The notes: a model not told the origin generated them from the sequence alone. DNA of 64,000 nt from Brevibacillus_C sp046036945 (GCF_046036945.1 NZ_JBJQOQ010000010.1:62001-126000); one strand, 5' to 3'; counted from the stretch's first letter, positions 42,307-50,752 are shown. Numbers and translations are program-made.

Positions 42307-42978
42307 TTATATGCCTAAGAAACTTCGCACGGCATTCTCGATTCCACTCGTCACGTACCACAGCGGAACGCCGAGCACATAGGCTCTAAGCGTAGGGATA
42401 AAGACCAACAATAGGAGAATCCACGGGCCGTAGAGATCCAGTTTATAGAAGAAGCCGCCCCAGCTTTTCGGTGCCAAAAAGCGGAGAATATTGGAACCGT
42501 CCAAAGGAGATATCGGCAGCAGGTTAAAGACGAGCAAACCGCAGTTGATGATGAAGCTGTAGCGCAGCGTATACCCGATGGCTTCCACCGCTTTATCCGG
42601 TAGGCCGTTCAAAAGACTGAATTTGTACGCCAAAAAGTAAATGGCGGCAAACAAGAATGCCAACACCAGATTGACAAACGGGCCGGCAGCGGCGACGTAG
42701 ACCATCCCTAAGCGCTTGTTGCCGCGAAAGTTGAACGGATTGACCGGTACGGGCTTGGCCCAGCCGAATGGCCCGAACAGTATCAACAGCAAGCCGAACG
42801 GATCGAGGTGCGGGATCGGATTGATCGTCAGCCGCCCTTCCCGCTGCGCTGTGTTGTCGCCCAATCGCCAAGCCACATAAGCATGTGCCCACTCGTGCAG
42901 CGAAAAGGCGATGACGAAGGCGATCAAGCGAAACGGGAGCGTATACCAGTCAAAGTGCAAGAATTGGGATAGATCCAT
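42307..42978 (-). CDS. site-2 protease family zinc metalloprotease
   Basis: The 223-residue polytopic protein has the zinc site HEWAHA (HExxH, about residues 28-33) inside the first membrane region and a distal Asp in the NLLPISPLDGSNIL motif near residue 168. This short form without PDZ or CBS domains is common upstream of scpA in Firmicutes. AGGAGG lies six bases before the ATG at 42978. Its substrate is not known, and it could serve membrane-protein turnover rather than sigma-factor activation. Confidence 0.88.
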   Translation of the reverse strand: MDLSQFLHFDWYTLPFRLIAFVIAFSLHEWAHAYVAWRLGDNTAQREGRLTINPIPHLDPFGLLLILFGPFGWAKPVPVNPFNFRGNKRLGMVYVAAAGPFVNLVLAFLFAAIYFLAYKFSLLNGLPDKAVEAIGYTLRYSFIINCGLLVFNLLPISPLDGSNILRFLAPKSWGGFFYKLDLYGPWILLLLVFIPTLRAYVLGVPLWYVTSGIENAVRSFLGI

Positions 42979-43091
42979 GTGCGGCCTCCTGTTCGCAAAT
43001 CTACAAAAATCACTAATTAATAGAATACCAGTTGGATTAGAGAGAGACAAGAAGACATGGCAAAAACGGGGGAAAAAGCATCTGTTCGCTT

Positions 43092-43322
43092 GCTTTTGTG
43101 AACATAGTCCGTGGAGACTTAAGAAAAATGGGCTCGCTTCGTTCGTGGCACGCCTGCGGGGAAGCTGGACTGGCCGTCTGCACTTCACAAAACGGCACGT
43201 CGACCAAAAATGACTGGGGGTGGTTCAACGTAGCATTTGGTCGACAAGCGTGTGCCGTTTTGTTCCGTTCCGACTGGGTGGGCGTTGCCAAGGCCTCTGC
43301 TCGCTCCAGTTTTCTCGGTCTC
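43092..43322 (+). repeat. structured 230-bp intergenic repeat, copy 2
   Basis: This copy aligns end to end with 29262-29491 at roughly 80-85 percent identity by eye. The outer arms are GAGAC (43114-43118) with GTCTC (43318-43322) and GAAAAATGG (43123-43131) with CCAGTTTTC (43306-43314). The middle TGGCACGCC stem and the inner GTCGACCAAA stem are unchanged, while the apical loop differs. It occupies most of the 408-base space upstream of the site-2 protease gene. The remainder shows no gene or promoter that I can support. Confidence 0.85.
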
Positions 43323-43386
43323 ACCGGAGCTTTTCCTATAGTCTGTTAATACTCGTAACTTGTTGCTCGTTTTTCGATTACTTCAC

Positions 43387-43533
43387 TCAATTTCTCGAAT
43401 TTCGTTCTTGTAGCAGTTCGATGATTTTATCATTTTGATCGATCTGGGTCATGATGTTCGCGTTTAGTTTTCTTATTGCATCGTAGATCGTCAGCATGCC
43501 GATCAGAATCAGGATCACAAAGAGTATCTCCAT
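43387..43533 (-). CDS. 48-residue single-pass membrane protein
   Basis: An ATG at 43533 follows a near-perfect TAGGAGGAGCTT site. The 48 residues begin with a hydrophobic segment (MEILFVILILIGMLTIYDA, residues 1-19) and continue with a short helical cytoplasmic part that is rich in Asn, Gln, Asp and Lys and could form a coiled coil. It lies between ppiB and repeat copy 2, behind the ppiB terminator, and no promoter was identified. The family is not recognised. The strong ribosome binding site is the main support. Confidence 0.65.
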   Translation of the reverse strand: MEILFVILILIGMLTIYDAIRKLNANIMTQIDQNDKIIELLQERNSRN

Positions 43534-43560
43534 AAGCTCCTCCTATTTTCATTCGTATGT

Positions 43561-43599
43561 AAAAAACAGACGACACTAGCTGTGAGTGGCCAGTGTCGT
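43561..43599 (-). terminator. terminator after ppiB
   Basis: ACGACACT and AGTGTCGT (43570-43599) form an eight-base-pair stem, followed on the minus strand by CTG and six U. Confidence 0.82.
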
Positions 43600-43615
43600 T
43601 GTTTCTTGTTCAGGT

Positions 43616-44044
43616 TTACCCTACTTTGACTTCCTTCATCTGATCGCCTTGCTTGATGTTGTCCACGTGTTCCATGCCTTCGGTCACCTTGCCGAACACG
43701 GTGTGAACACCGTCCAGGTGGGGGAAAGCATCGTAGCAGATGAAGAACTGGCTGCCGCCGGTGTCCTTGCCGGCGTGGGCCATGGACAAGGCGCCGCGCT
43801 CGTGCTTGTGCGGGTTTCCTGCGGTTTCGCACTTGATCGTATAGCCGGGGCTGCCTGTTCCGGTACCGTACGGGCAGCCGCCTTGAGCGACGAATCCCGG
43901 GATGACACGGTGAAACGTCAAACCATTGTAAAAGCCCTCATTTGCCAATTTTTCAAAGTTGGCAACGGTGCCGGGCGCTGCTTCATCATACAATTCCAGG
44001 GTGATTTCCTTGCCATTTTCAAGCGTGATTTTAGCCGTTTTCAT
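43616..44044 (-). CDS. ppiB: peptidyl-prolyl cis-trans isomerase (cyclophilin B type)
   Basis: The 142-residue cytoplasmic cyclophilin catalyses proline isomerisation during protein folding. It has the family core: FHRVIPGFVAQGGCPYGTGTG with the catalytic Arg-Val-Ile-Pro segment, GALSMAHAGKDTGGSQFFI and LDGVHTVFGKV. The loops are shorter than in eukaryotic cyclophilins, as in bacterial PpiB. AAAGGAGGCC precedes the ATG. It follows lysA, the same neighbour as in B. subtilis. Confidence 0.95.
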   Translation of the reverse strand: MKTAKITLENGKEITLELYDEAAPGTVANFEKLANEGFYNGLTFHRVIPGFVAQGGCPYGTGTGSPGYTIKCETAGNPHKHERGALSMAHAGKDTGGSQFFICYDAFPHLDGVHTVFGKVTEGMEHVDNIKQGDQMKEVKVG

Positions 44045-44074
44045 GGATCGGCCTCCTTTTGCAGTGATCTCTTT

Positions 44075-44103
44075 ATCTTATCTGTTCTTTTTCAGCTAGG
44101 CAA
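44075..44103 (-). promoter_or_regulatory. promoter candidate for ppiB
   Basis: TTGCCT (44098-44103) and TAAGAT (44075-44080) are 17 bases apart on the minus strand, in the gap after lysA. Both boxes match four of six consensus bases. Confidence 0.4.
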
Positions 44104-44105
44104 GT

Positions 44106-45425
44106 TTAGAGGTTTATCCGCTTCGGCAGGCGATCCAGGCGGACCAGGTCAGACAATTGTTCGCGTTCGACGACCAGTTCGGCGTGTCCATCCCGGACGA
44201 ACACGACGGCCGGCCTGGCGATCCGATTGTAATTGTTGGCCATGGCGTATCCGTACGCCCCTGTGCTGGGAACGGCCAGGATGTCGCCGGCTTGCACCTT
44301 TGGCAATTTGACGTCCCAAATCAACATGTCGCCCGACTCACAGCACTTCCCGGCGATCGACACGGTCTCTTCCGCCTCGTCACGCATGCGATTGGCCAAA
44401 GCCGCTTCGTATTTGGCCTGATACAGGGCAGGCCGCAGATTGTCCGTCATGCCTCCGTCCACCGCGACGTACTTGCGCATACCGGGGATCTCCTTGGTGG
44501 AGCCGATGCGGTAAAGCGTCGTACCGGCATCCCCGACAATGCTGCGTCCCGGTTCGATCCACAGCTCCGGCAGCGCCAAATCGCGCTCTTCGCATTCGCG
44601 CCGGACTGTGGCCGTAATCGCCTTAACGTACTCGCCCGGAGCTCGCGGCGTATCGCCTTCTACGTAGTAGATGCCAAAGCCGCCGCCGACGTTCAAAACA
44701 GCCGGTTCAAAGCCCAGTTTTGCCTTTGCCTCGGCGAGGAACGAAATCACCCGTTCGACTGTCAAGACAAATCCATTTGTTTCAAAAATTTGTGATCCGA
44801 TATGGCAATGCGTACCCAGCAGATGGAGCGCTTCCGCATGCAGCGCAAATTGTACCGCTTCCAACGCCTGTCCGCTCATCATGTCAAAGCCAAATTTGGA
44901 ATCCTGCTGGCCCGTTGAAATGTACTCATGCGTATGCGCCTCCACTCCAGGAGTAATCCGCAAAAGCACATTCACCTGTTTTCCCCGCGCTTTGCCCAGT
45001 TCGTTTAGCAGTCCCAACTCGTAAAAGTTGTCTGCGACAAAACAGCCGATCCCGGCATCCAGCGCCATTTCCATTTCGTCAATCGATTTATTGTTCCCAT
45101 GAAAATGAATGCGTTCGGCCGGAAATCCCGCCTGCAGAGCGGTGTACAGTTCGCCGCCGGAGACGACATCCAGCGACAGACCCTCTTCTTCGATTAATTT
45201 GCACATGGCCATCGTGCAAAATGCCTTGCTCGCATAGGCGACTTGGAAAGCGAGTCCACTTTCTTGAAACGCTGTGACGAATGCGCGGCACTTGTCCCTG
45301 ATCTGCGCTTCGTCATACACGAAAAGCGGTGTGCCAAATTCTGCGGCGAGCTCAACTGCATTACAGCCGCCGATCTCCAATTGTCCTTTTTCATCGATAC
45401 GGCTGGTACCGTGAAGTAACATCAT
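44106..45425 (-). CDS. lysA: diaminopimelate decarboxylase
   Basis: LysA converts meso-diaminopimelate to lysine, the last step of the pathway. The 439-residue PLP enzyme of the alanine-racemase fold shows the PLP lysine in AYASKAFC near residue 60, LLRITPGVEAHTHEY, GTHCHIGSQI, NVGGGFGIYY, and the second active-site segment CCESGDML. The ATG at 45425 has AGGGGG six bases upstream; a second ATG follows immediately. It has its own promoter and a terminator in the leader, which separates it from spoVAF. Confidence 0.95.
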   Translation of the reverse strand: MMLLHGTSRIDEKGQLEIGGCNAVELAAEFGTPLFVYDEAQIRDKCRAFVTAFQESGLAFQVAYASKAFCTMAMCKLIEEEGLSLDVVSGGELYTALQAGFPAERIHFHGNNKSIDEMEMALDAGIGCFVADNFYELGLLNELGKARGKQVNVLLRITPGVEAHTHEYISTGQQDSKFGFDMMSGQALEAVQFALHAEALHLLGTHCHIGSQIFETNGFVLTVERVISFLAEAKAKLGFEPAVLNVGGGFGIYYVEGDTPRAPGEYVKAITATVRRECEERDLALPELWIEPGRSIVGDAGTTLYRIGSTKEIPGMRKYVAVDGGMTDNLRPALYQAKYEAALANRMRDEAEETVSIAGKCCESGDMLIWDVKLPKVQAGDILAVPSTGAYGYAMANNYNRIARPAVVFVRDGHAELVVEREQLSDLVRLDRLPKRINL

Positions 45426-45510
45426 CCATTTCCCCCTAGCTTCCTGACTCGCTTGTGTGAAAGAAGAAAAACTAGCAGAAGTCTGCATGAAATTTCTGCA
45501 TTTAGGCGGC

Positions 45511-45543
45511 AAAAAACAACTGACGTGAGAGCACGCCAGTTGT
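45511..45543 (-). terminator. terminator in the leader of lysA
   Basis: ACAACTGGCGTG and CACGTCAGTTGT (one mismatch) form a stem with a four-base loop followed by six U on the minus strand. It lies downstream of the promoter at 45591-45620 and upstream of lysA, so it can end spoVAF transcripts and also attenuate lysA. Confidence 0.88.
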
Positions 45544-45590
45544 CATGTCTGCTGCCAACGTACCATGCGGACTTTATCTCGTTAAATTAT

Positions 45591-45620
45591 ACTATAACAT
45601 GGACGGAATTTTGTTGACAA
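45591..45620 (-). promoter_or_regulatory. promoter upstream of lysA
   Basis: TTGTCA (45615-45620) is followed after 18 bases by TATAGT (45591-45596) with a TGT extension, and a second TATAAT (45586-45591) overlaps it. The predicted leader to lysA is about 160 bases. Confidence 0.65.
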
Positions 45621-45644
45621 TGGATATTCTTATGATCGGAGGAG

Positions 45645-47114
45645 CTATTGCCGATAAGGATTTTGGGGTTTTACAATACTGGGCCGCAGTTTTTTCGATG
45701 GCATCGTCGCACGGATGATGACATCCTTCATGGCCTGGTAGTTGAACGGGATCAGCGGCCACAAATACGGCGTGTCGAGGGAACGGGTCATCGCCAGGAT
45801 GACGATGACGACAGCGATCCCGATGACGAAACCTGGAGCGCCAAATAAACCGACCAAGATCAACAAGACGAGTCTGACCAGGCGATTGGCCAGGCCCAAT
45901 TCATAGCTGGGAGTGGCAAATGAGCCGATCGCTGCCACTGCCAGGTAGAGAATGACCTCCGGGGAAAACATTCCCACCTTGATCGCAACCTCACCGATCA
46001 GGATCGCCGCGACCAAGCCCATGGCGGTTGCCAGCGGCGTCGGCGTATGGATGGCCGCCATTCGCATGAGATCCACACCTACTTCAGCAAGAAAAAATTG
46101 CGCCAAAATCGGGATGTGTGCCGCCTTTTTTATGCCGAGAAACGACAGCGATGACGGGATCATGTCAGGGTTCATCACCAACAGCGCCCAGAGCGGCAGG
46201 AGAATCAGCGAAGCGACAATCCCAAAGAAGCGGATCCAGCGCAGATAGGCGCCGACAATCGGTGTCTGCCGGTACTCCTCCGCGTGCTGTACATGGTGAA
46301 AGTACGTTGTCGGCGTGATCATCACACTCGGAGAGGTGTCAACGTAAATCAGGACATGTCCTTCCATTAAATGAACCGTTGCCACATCGGGACGTTCTGT
46401 ATAGCGGACCATCGGAAACGGGTTCCAGGTTTTCCCAATGATAAACTCTTCCACTGTCTTGTCTGCCATCGGAATGCCGTCCACGTTCACACTGCTCAGC
46501 CTCTCGCGCAGCTCCTGTACCAAATCCGGATTGGCCACATCTTCGAGATAAGCGATCGCGACATCCGTCTTGGAACGTTCGCCAATCTGCATCACCTCAA
46601 AGCGAAGGCGGTCATCCCGGATGCGGCGGCGGGTCAGCGCCGTGTTCATGACCAGGGTTTCCGTAAAACCGTCATGTGCCCCGCGCACCACTCTTTCCAA
46701 ATCCGGTTCTTCCGGATTGCGGCCAGGGTATTTCCGCACATCCAGCATCAAAGCAGCCGTCTCTCCCTCGACGACGATCCCCACCTGCCCGGCAAGGATT
46801 TGGTCGACAAACTCGTCCGTGTTCTTTACCTTCGCCAATTGAAAAAAGGGGATGTACTTGTGGTAGAGGCGCTCGATGATATCGGAAGCCAGTTCCCTGC
46901 TTTTGATATCGTTGAGATCGCGCATGATCATCGTAACCAGATCGCTGTTGGCAAATCCGTTGATGTAGTAGAGCAGACACCGCATGCCGCCGATATTGCA
47001 CTCGTGTACGCCCATGTCATAGCTGACGCCGACCCCCAGTACCCGGTTGAGATACTGTTGGTTTTCTTCAATATTAGGGGTGATCGGATGTTTCTCCCGG
47101 GCCTCTGCCGGCAT
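45645..47114 (-). CDS. spoVAF: stage V sporulation protein AF
   Basis: SpoVAF is a spore inner-membrane protein related to the A subunit of GerA-type germination receptors and is thought to amplify germination. The 489 residues contain a large N-terminal soluble domain (about 1-290) and four to six membrane segments (about 295-450). Conserved pieces include GQVGIVVEGE and TYFHHVQHAEEY. AAGGAG precedes the ATG. It overlaps spoVAEa by 41 bases at the end of the spoVA operon. Confidence 0.93.
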   Translation of the reverse strand: MPAEAREKHPITPNIEENQQYLNRVLGVGVSYDMGVHECNIGGMRCLLYYINGFANSDLVTMIMRDLNDIKSRELASDIIERLYHKYIPFFQLAKVKNTDEFVDQILAGQVGIVVEGETAALMLDVRKYPGRNPEEPDLERVVRGAHDGFTETLVMNTALTRRRIRDDRLRFEVMQIGERSKTDVAIAYLEDVANPDLVQELRERLSSVNVDGIPMADKTVEEFIIGKTWNPFPMVRYTERPDVATVHLMEGHVLIYVDTSPSVMITPTTYFHHVQHAEEYRQTPIVGAYLRWIRFFGIVASLILLPLWALLVMNPDMIPSSLSFLGIKKAAHIPILAQFFLAEVGVDLMRMAAIHTPTPLATAMGLVAAILIGEVAIKVGMFSPEVILYLAVAAIGSFATPSYELGLANRLVRLVLLILVGLFGAPGFVIGIAVVIVILAMTRSLDTPYLWPLIPFNYQAMKDVIIRATMPSKKLRPSIVKPQNPYRQ

Positions 47115-47682
47115 GATAACCGCTCCTTTCCAGTATCCATTCGACCGCTTTTCGCGTTATGGGACAACCGCGGCGCAGGCTGTCGCGCCCTGCCATTTTC
47201 CCAATATCGCCGATGCCGATGACATTGGGAACCGACAACCCGGCAAGGATGTCGACGGTATCACCCATGATCCGGTTGTCCAACTGTTTTCGTGCAAAGC
47301 CGTCCTTGTCCACAGCATCCTTGACAATCCGGCCGGTGTTGTCTATCGAGCAGTCTACCTGGACGCCTTTTGCCCAGTTCGTATGGGAAGCGACGGCCAG
47401 CACGCCGAGAATCCGGAAGCCGGGATGGCGAGCGACGATCGACAAAGCCCGCTCTCCTGCTCCCTGCCCGCAATCGCCATTATCGTCAAACATCACGAAC
47501 ACCGGATCGCCGGCGGCTTGATTGATCAAGGTCACCACTTGCTCGCCGGACAGCGGGGTCGGATTTCCTGCCGTCAGGGAGATGCAGCGCCCGCCAATCT
47601 GCCGGGCAACCAGTTCAATGGCTCTTTGGGCTACGGCATCGCCATCTGTGACAAGGATCACATCGCGAGGTCTGCCAGCCAT
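47074..47682 (-). CDS. spoVAEA: stage V sporulation protein AE, soluble subunit (SpoVAEa)
   Basis: The 202-residue soluble protein belongs to the SpoVAEa family, a component of the spore that lies on the outside of the inner membrane. It has VILVTDGDAVAQRA at the start, DDNGDCGQGAGERAL in the middle and NVIGIGDIGKM near the end. AAGGAAGG precedes the ATG. It lies between spoVAE and spoVAF. Its biochemical role is not known. Confidence 0.9.
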   Translation of the reverse strand: MAGRPRDVILVTDGDAVAQRAIELVARQIGGRCISLTAGNPTPLSGEQVVTLINQAAGDPVFVMFDDNGDCGQGAGERALSIVARHPGFRILGVLAVASHTNWAKGVQVDCSIDNTGRIVKDAVDKDGFARKQLDNRIMGDTVDILAGLSVPNVIGIGDIGKMAGRDSLRRGCPITRKAVEWILERSGYHAGRGPGETSDHP

Positions 47683-47702
47683 GTGTCATCCTTCCTTCTT
47701 CT

Positions 47703-48053
47703 TCAACCCCTTGGTTTAAAGACGAGCGAGGCGAGAAAACCAAATACGATCGCGGCCGAGATACCTGCGCTTGTCACCTCAAAAATTCCGGTGATCACGC
47801 CGACCAGTCCATCCCGCTGGGCCTCGGTGATCGCACCGTGGTACAAAGAGTGTCCAAAGCTGGTGATCGGCACGGTGGCGCCGGCACCGGCAAACTTGAT
47901 AAACGGATCGTAAAAACCGAAGAAATCAAGCACGACGCCGGCGACCACCAGTGTGCTCATCACATGGGCCGGGGTCAGCTTGCCGACGTCCATCAATAGT
48001 TGTCCGACGACACAGATGAGTCCGCCGACGACGAAGGCGATCACGAATTCCAT
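47703..48053 (-). CDS. spoVAEB: stage V sporulation protein AE (SpoVAEb), membrane subunit
   Basis: The 116-residue membrane protein has three to four hydrophobic segments and the family core GGLICVVGQLLMDVGKLTPAH and GAGATVPITSFGHSLYHGA. It is related to SpoVAC, and the two probably form part of the channel for dipicolinic acid and calcium uptake and release. It follows spoVAD by four bases. No Shine-Dalgarno better than GGGGGA eleven bases upstream is seen. Confidence 0.93.
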   Translation of the reverse strand: MEFVIAFVVGGLICVVGQLLMDVGKLTPAHVMSTLVVAGVVLDFFGFYDPFIKFAGAGATVPITSFGHSLYHGAITEAQRDGLVGVITGIFEVTSAGISAAIVFGFLASLVFKPRG

Positions 48054-48057
48054 GCGT

Positions 48058-49086
48058 TCATATTCCCCCTTCCAGCGCTACCGCATGGGCGATGCACGGG
48101 ATTGATTTTCCCTGTTGATAGCTGACCGGACTCAGCAAGGCACCCGTTGCGCACACCAGCACCTTTTGCAGCTTGCGAAGAGACATCTGCTCCATGATGT
48201 ATCCGTAAGTCACCACCGCGCTGCTGGCACAGCCGCTGGCGCCGGCAAACACATCTTGATCCGGAGAGTAGACCATCAGACCGCAATCGTTGTACACACG
48301 ATCCATATCATACCCCTCTTTTGCCAGCATCGCTTTGGCAATCGGATACCCAATGGCTGCGAGGTCGCCGGTCACGATCAAATCGTAATCCTGCGGAGTT
48401 CGTCCGCTATCGCGAAAATGGGCCAGGAGCGTGGAGACAGCCGCCGGAGCCATCGCCGTCCCCATGTCGAATGGATCTTTTACTCCCATATCTACCACCT
48501 TGCCCATCGTCGCATACGTGATCCGTGGCCCCGCTCCACCCTGCCCGACGACGGCCGCACCCGCCCCGGTCACCGTCCATTGGGCTGACGGAGGTTTTTG
48601 CCCGCCGTACTCCGTCGGATATCGGTACTGCCTCTCTGCTGTCGCATTGTGGCTGCTGCAGGCTGCGACGATGCAGTTGGCATAACCGGCATTCACCAGT
48701 GCAGCTGCGTTGGCAAGCGTCAGCATCGAAGTAGAACATGCCCCGTACATGCCCATCAGCGGGATGCCGATGCTTTCCGCCGAAAAAGTGGCTGTGATGT
48801 TCTGATTGAGCAGGTCTCCGGCCATGATCAAATCCACTTGATCCGCGGTCAGGCCCGCTTTGGCAATCGCGATGCTGATCGCGTCTTCCATCAGCCGCTG
48901 CTCTGCCGCCTCCCAGGAATCCCGGCCTGCGTACATGTCGTCATAGGTTTTATCGAAAGTATCTTTGAGCGGTCCCTGCGCTTCCTTGGGACCTACAGCC
49001 GTTGCCGACGATTGAATCCGGACGTCGCTGGTGAACTTCCACGTCTGACGGCTCAAACGAGGCGCTGTCAAAAGATCGACGCTCAC
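48058..49086 (-). CDS. spoVAD: stage V sporulation protein AD
   Basis: SpoVAD binds dipicolinic acid and has a thiolase-like fold. The 342 residues match the full family length, with the conserved CSTSMLTLANAAALV, CSSHNATAERQYRYPTEYG and GASGCASSAVVTYGY segments. The start is GTG behind a GGGGGG tract. It lies between spoVAC and spoVAE, and all SpoVA components needed for dipicolinate transport are present in this operon. Confidence 0.95.
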   Translation of the reverse strand: MSVDLLTAPRLSRQTWKFTSDVRIQSSATAVGPKEAQGPLKDTFDKTYDDMYAGRDSWEAAEQRLMEDAISIAIAKAGLTADQVDLIMAGDLLNQNITATFSAESIGIPLMGMYGACSTSMLTLANAAALVNAGYANCIVAACSSHNATAERQYRYPTEYGGQKPPSAQWTVTGAGAAVVGQGGAGPRITYATMGKVVDMGVKDPFDMGTAMAPAAVSTLLAHFRDSGRTPQDYDLIVTGDLAAIGYPIAKAMLAKEGYDMDRVYNDCGLMVYSPDQDVFAGASGCASSAVVTYGYIMEQMSLRKLQKVLVCATGALLSPVSYQQGKSIPCIAHAVALEGGI

Positions 49087-49108
49087 ACGTAACCCCCCCT
49101 CTATCTAA

Positions 49109-49594
49109 TCAACCCGGCCAGATCATGACCATCAGCGTTTTGATCAACGCGGCCACAAATGCGGCAACGACCCCGAATACGATCACCGATCCGGCCAGCT
49201 TAAACATATTGCCTCCGACTCCCAGCACGTATCCCTCGCTGCGGTGTTCGATCGCCGCCGAAGCCATTGAATTGGCGAATCCGGTAACCGGAACAGCCGA
49301 TCCCGCTCCGGCGTATTGACCGATGTTGTCATACACGCCAAGACCGGTCAACAGCACAGAGATGAAAATCAGCGTCGCCACGGTCGGATTCCCCGCCGTT
49401 TTATCCGTGAAGTCAAAGACGCTCATATAGAACTTCTGAATCACCTGTCCCAGAAGACAGATCGTACCGCCGACCCAAAACGCACGCCAAGAATTCAGCA
49501 GGACGTTGCGCTGCGGTTGGTACTTCGCCGCATGCTGCTGATAGTGCGCTTTGGTCATCTTTAGGTCGGGAGCCTGTTTTGTCTTGGTTGCCAA
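49109..49594 (-). CDS. spoVAC: stage V sporulation protein AC
   Basis: SpoVAC is the membrane channel component, shown in B. subtilis to be mechanosensitive, that moves calcium dipicolinate. The 161-residue protein has a charged N-terminus and four hydrophobic segments, with GGTICLLGQVIQKFY and GAGSAVPVTGFANSMASAAIEHRSEG as family motifs. The start is TTG with AGGAAG ten bases upstream. A 99-base gap separates it from spoVAB. Confidence 0.94.
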   Translation of the reverse strand: MATKTKQAPDLKMTKAHYQQHAAKYQPQRNVLLNSWRAFWVGGTICLLGQVIQKFYMSVFDFTDKTAGNPTVATLIFISVLLTGLGVYDNIGQYAGAGSAVPVTGFANSMASAAIEHRSEGYVLGVGGNMFKLAGSVIVFGVVAAFVAALIKTLMVMIWPG

Positions 49595-49693
49595 TGAACA
49601 TCCACTTCCTTTCTGATGGTATTCTCCCTTTCCCTTCCATTACGATATTTTTCCTACTCTTGTCCGTTCTATGAGCCCCAGCCTGCTGCCAAA

Positions 49694-50113
49694 TCATAGG
49701 CGGAAAAGCCACTGCACCAAGGATCCGAGCATTTTGCCTGCCACCATCGCCATCAAGAAAGAGAGGATAAAGTCGGTCATCGAAAGCCGTTTGGCCAAAA
49801 TGGGAAAGACATTCAGCACTTCCGTCAGGCCAGCCGCAAGCGTCCCGACAAATACCCCGGCGAACAGACCCACAAGGGCGGTCACCAGCTCGGCCAACTG
49901 AAACGAGAGCGAAAAGAAATCGAGCACCGTAAAAAAGAGCGCACCGGAAACAAGCGCCCACTCGTACGCCCGAATATAAGAGCGGGAATTCGTCAATTGG
50001 GTCAACCTCGGGATGATATCGAGCACCGTGATGAAGGCGACCAGCCCCCCGCCCACTGCAAATCCTCCGCTGAGCCCAACGATCACCAACAGTCCATCCA
50101 GCAGCAGCTTCAT
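49694..50113 (-). CDS. spoVAB: stage V sporulation protein AB
   Basis: The 139-residue membrane protein has four hydrophobic segments and the family start MKLLLDGLLVIVGLSGGFAVGGG. Its ATG overlaps the spoVAA stop (TGATG), so translation is coupled; a GTG one codon earlier is also possible. It is part of the spoVA operon, and its own role is unknown. Confidence 0.92.
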   Translation of the reverse strand: MKLLLDGLLVIVGLSGGFAVGGGLVAFITVLDIIPRLTQLTNSRSYIRAYEWALVSGALFFTVLDFFSLSFQLAELVTALVGLFAGVFVGTLAAGLTEVLNVFPILAKRLSMTDFILSFLMAMVAGKMLGSLVQWLFRL

Positions 50114-50724
50114 CACTTCATCTTTTCATTCTCCTTGTTCTCATGTTGAATGTAATACTGGTCGACATTCTGCTGATATAAAAACAACTCTACTTCCAAT
50201 GGACTTGGCTCCTCGTTGATGCGTTTTTGGAAGATATGGTTGAAGAACAGGATCATGCCCAAAGCGATTCCCAGCGAATACGGGATTTGCATCATCAGCG
50301 GCTGACTCTCGGTCCGTCCGGTGATCAGGTAGTAAAGGCGCTGATGCACTTCAGGCATGCTTACATCCGTATGGAAGTTCATAATCGCAAGTCCCGAGCC
50401 GATAAACAACACGAGCCAGACCAATACGACCAAGACAATGTTGGGCCTTTTGCGCTTGCTGATCACTTCGACAATCACCTGCGGGGCACCCTGGATCTCA
50501 AGCTGGATGCCAGGGTACATCGTGCGCAGCTTCTTCACCACTTGCATGATGTCGATCACCAACAAGTCTCCATCCTCCGGCTTTACCTGGTAGACCGGCA
50601 GCCTTCGCAGATGCTCTTCCTGCACGCCATCCCAATACAGCTGGCAGATGTCGCCCATCGTCACAACGGCCCCCGGCTGAACAGACAGTCTTCTTCTCAG
50701 CCGCAGGAATAAAGGTGCTTCCAT
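50113..50724 (-). CDS. spoVAA: stage V sporulation protein AA
   Basis: SpoVAA is the first gene of the spoVA operon. The 203-residue protein has a soluble N-terminal part (about 1-88, MEAPLFLRLRRRLSVQPG) and two membrane segments (about 92-112 and 145-165). The operon carries dipicolinic acid into the forespore and releases it on germination. A sigma-G-type promoter lies upstream. It starts 77 bases after sigF, so expression could come from both sources. Confidence 0.92.
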   Translation of the reverse strand: MEAPLFLRLRRRLSVQPGAVVTMGDICQLYWDGVQEEHLRRLPVYQVKPEDGDLLVIDIMQVVKKLRTMYPGIQLEIQGAPQVIVEVISKRKRPNIVLVVLVWLVLFIGSGLAIMNFHTDVSMPEVHQRLYYLITGRTESQPLMMQIPYSLGIALGMILFFNHIFQKRINEEPSPLEVELFLYQQNVDQYYIQHENKENEKMK

Positions 50725-50752
50725 TCGTCTCCCCCCTTGTCCGTGTACCGGT

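Noticed and set aside
43098..43349. Possible coding frame within repeat copy 2
   Set aside because: The frame is not preserved in copy 1, where insertions shift it, and conservation follows base pairing rather than codons.
45425..45620. Lysine riboswitch upstream of lysA
   Set aside because: The leader is about 160 bases and lacks the long multi-helix core of the lysine riboswitch; only a promoter and a terminator are clear.
45645..47114. SpoVAF as a GerA-type germinant receptor
   Set aside because: Its place in the spoVA operon and the lack of gerB and gerC partners mark it as SpoVAF.
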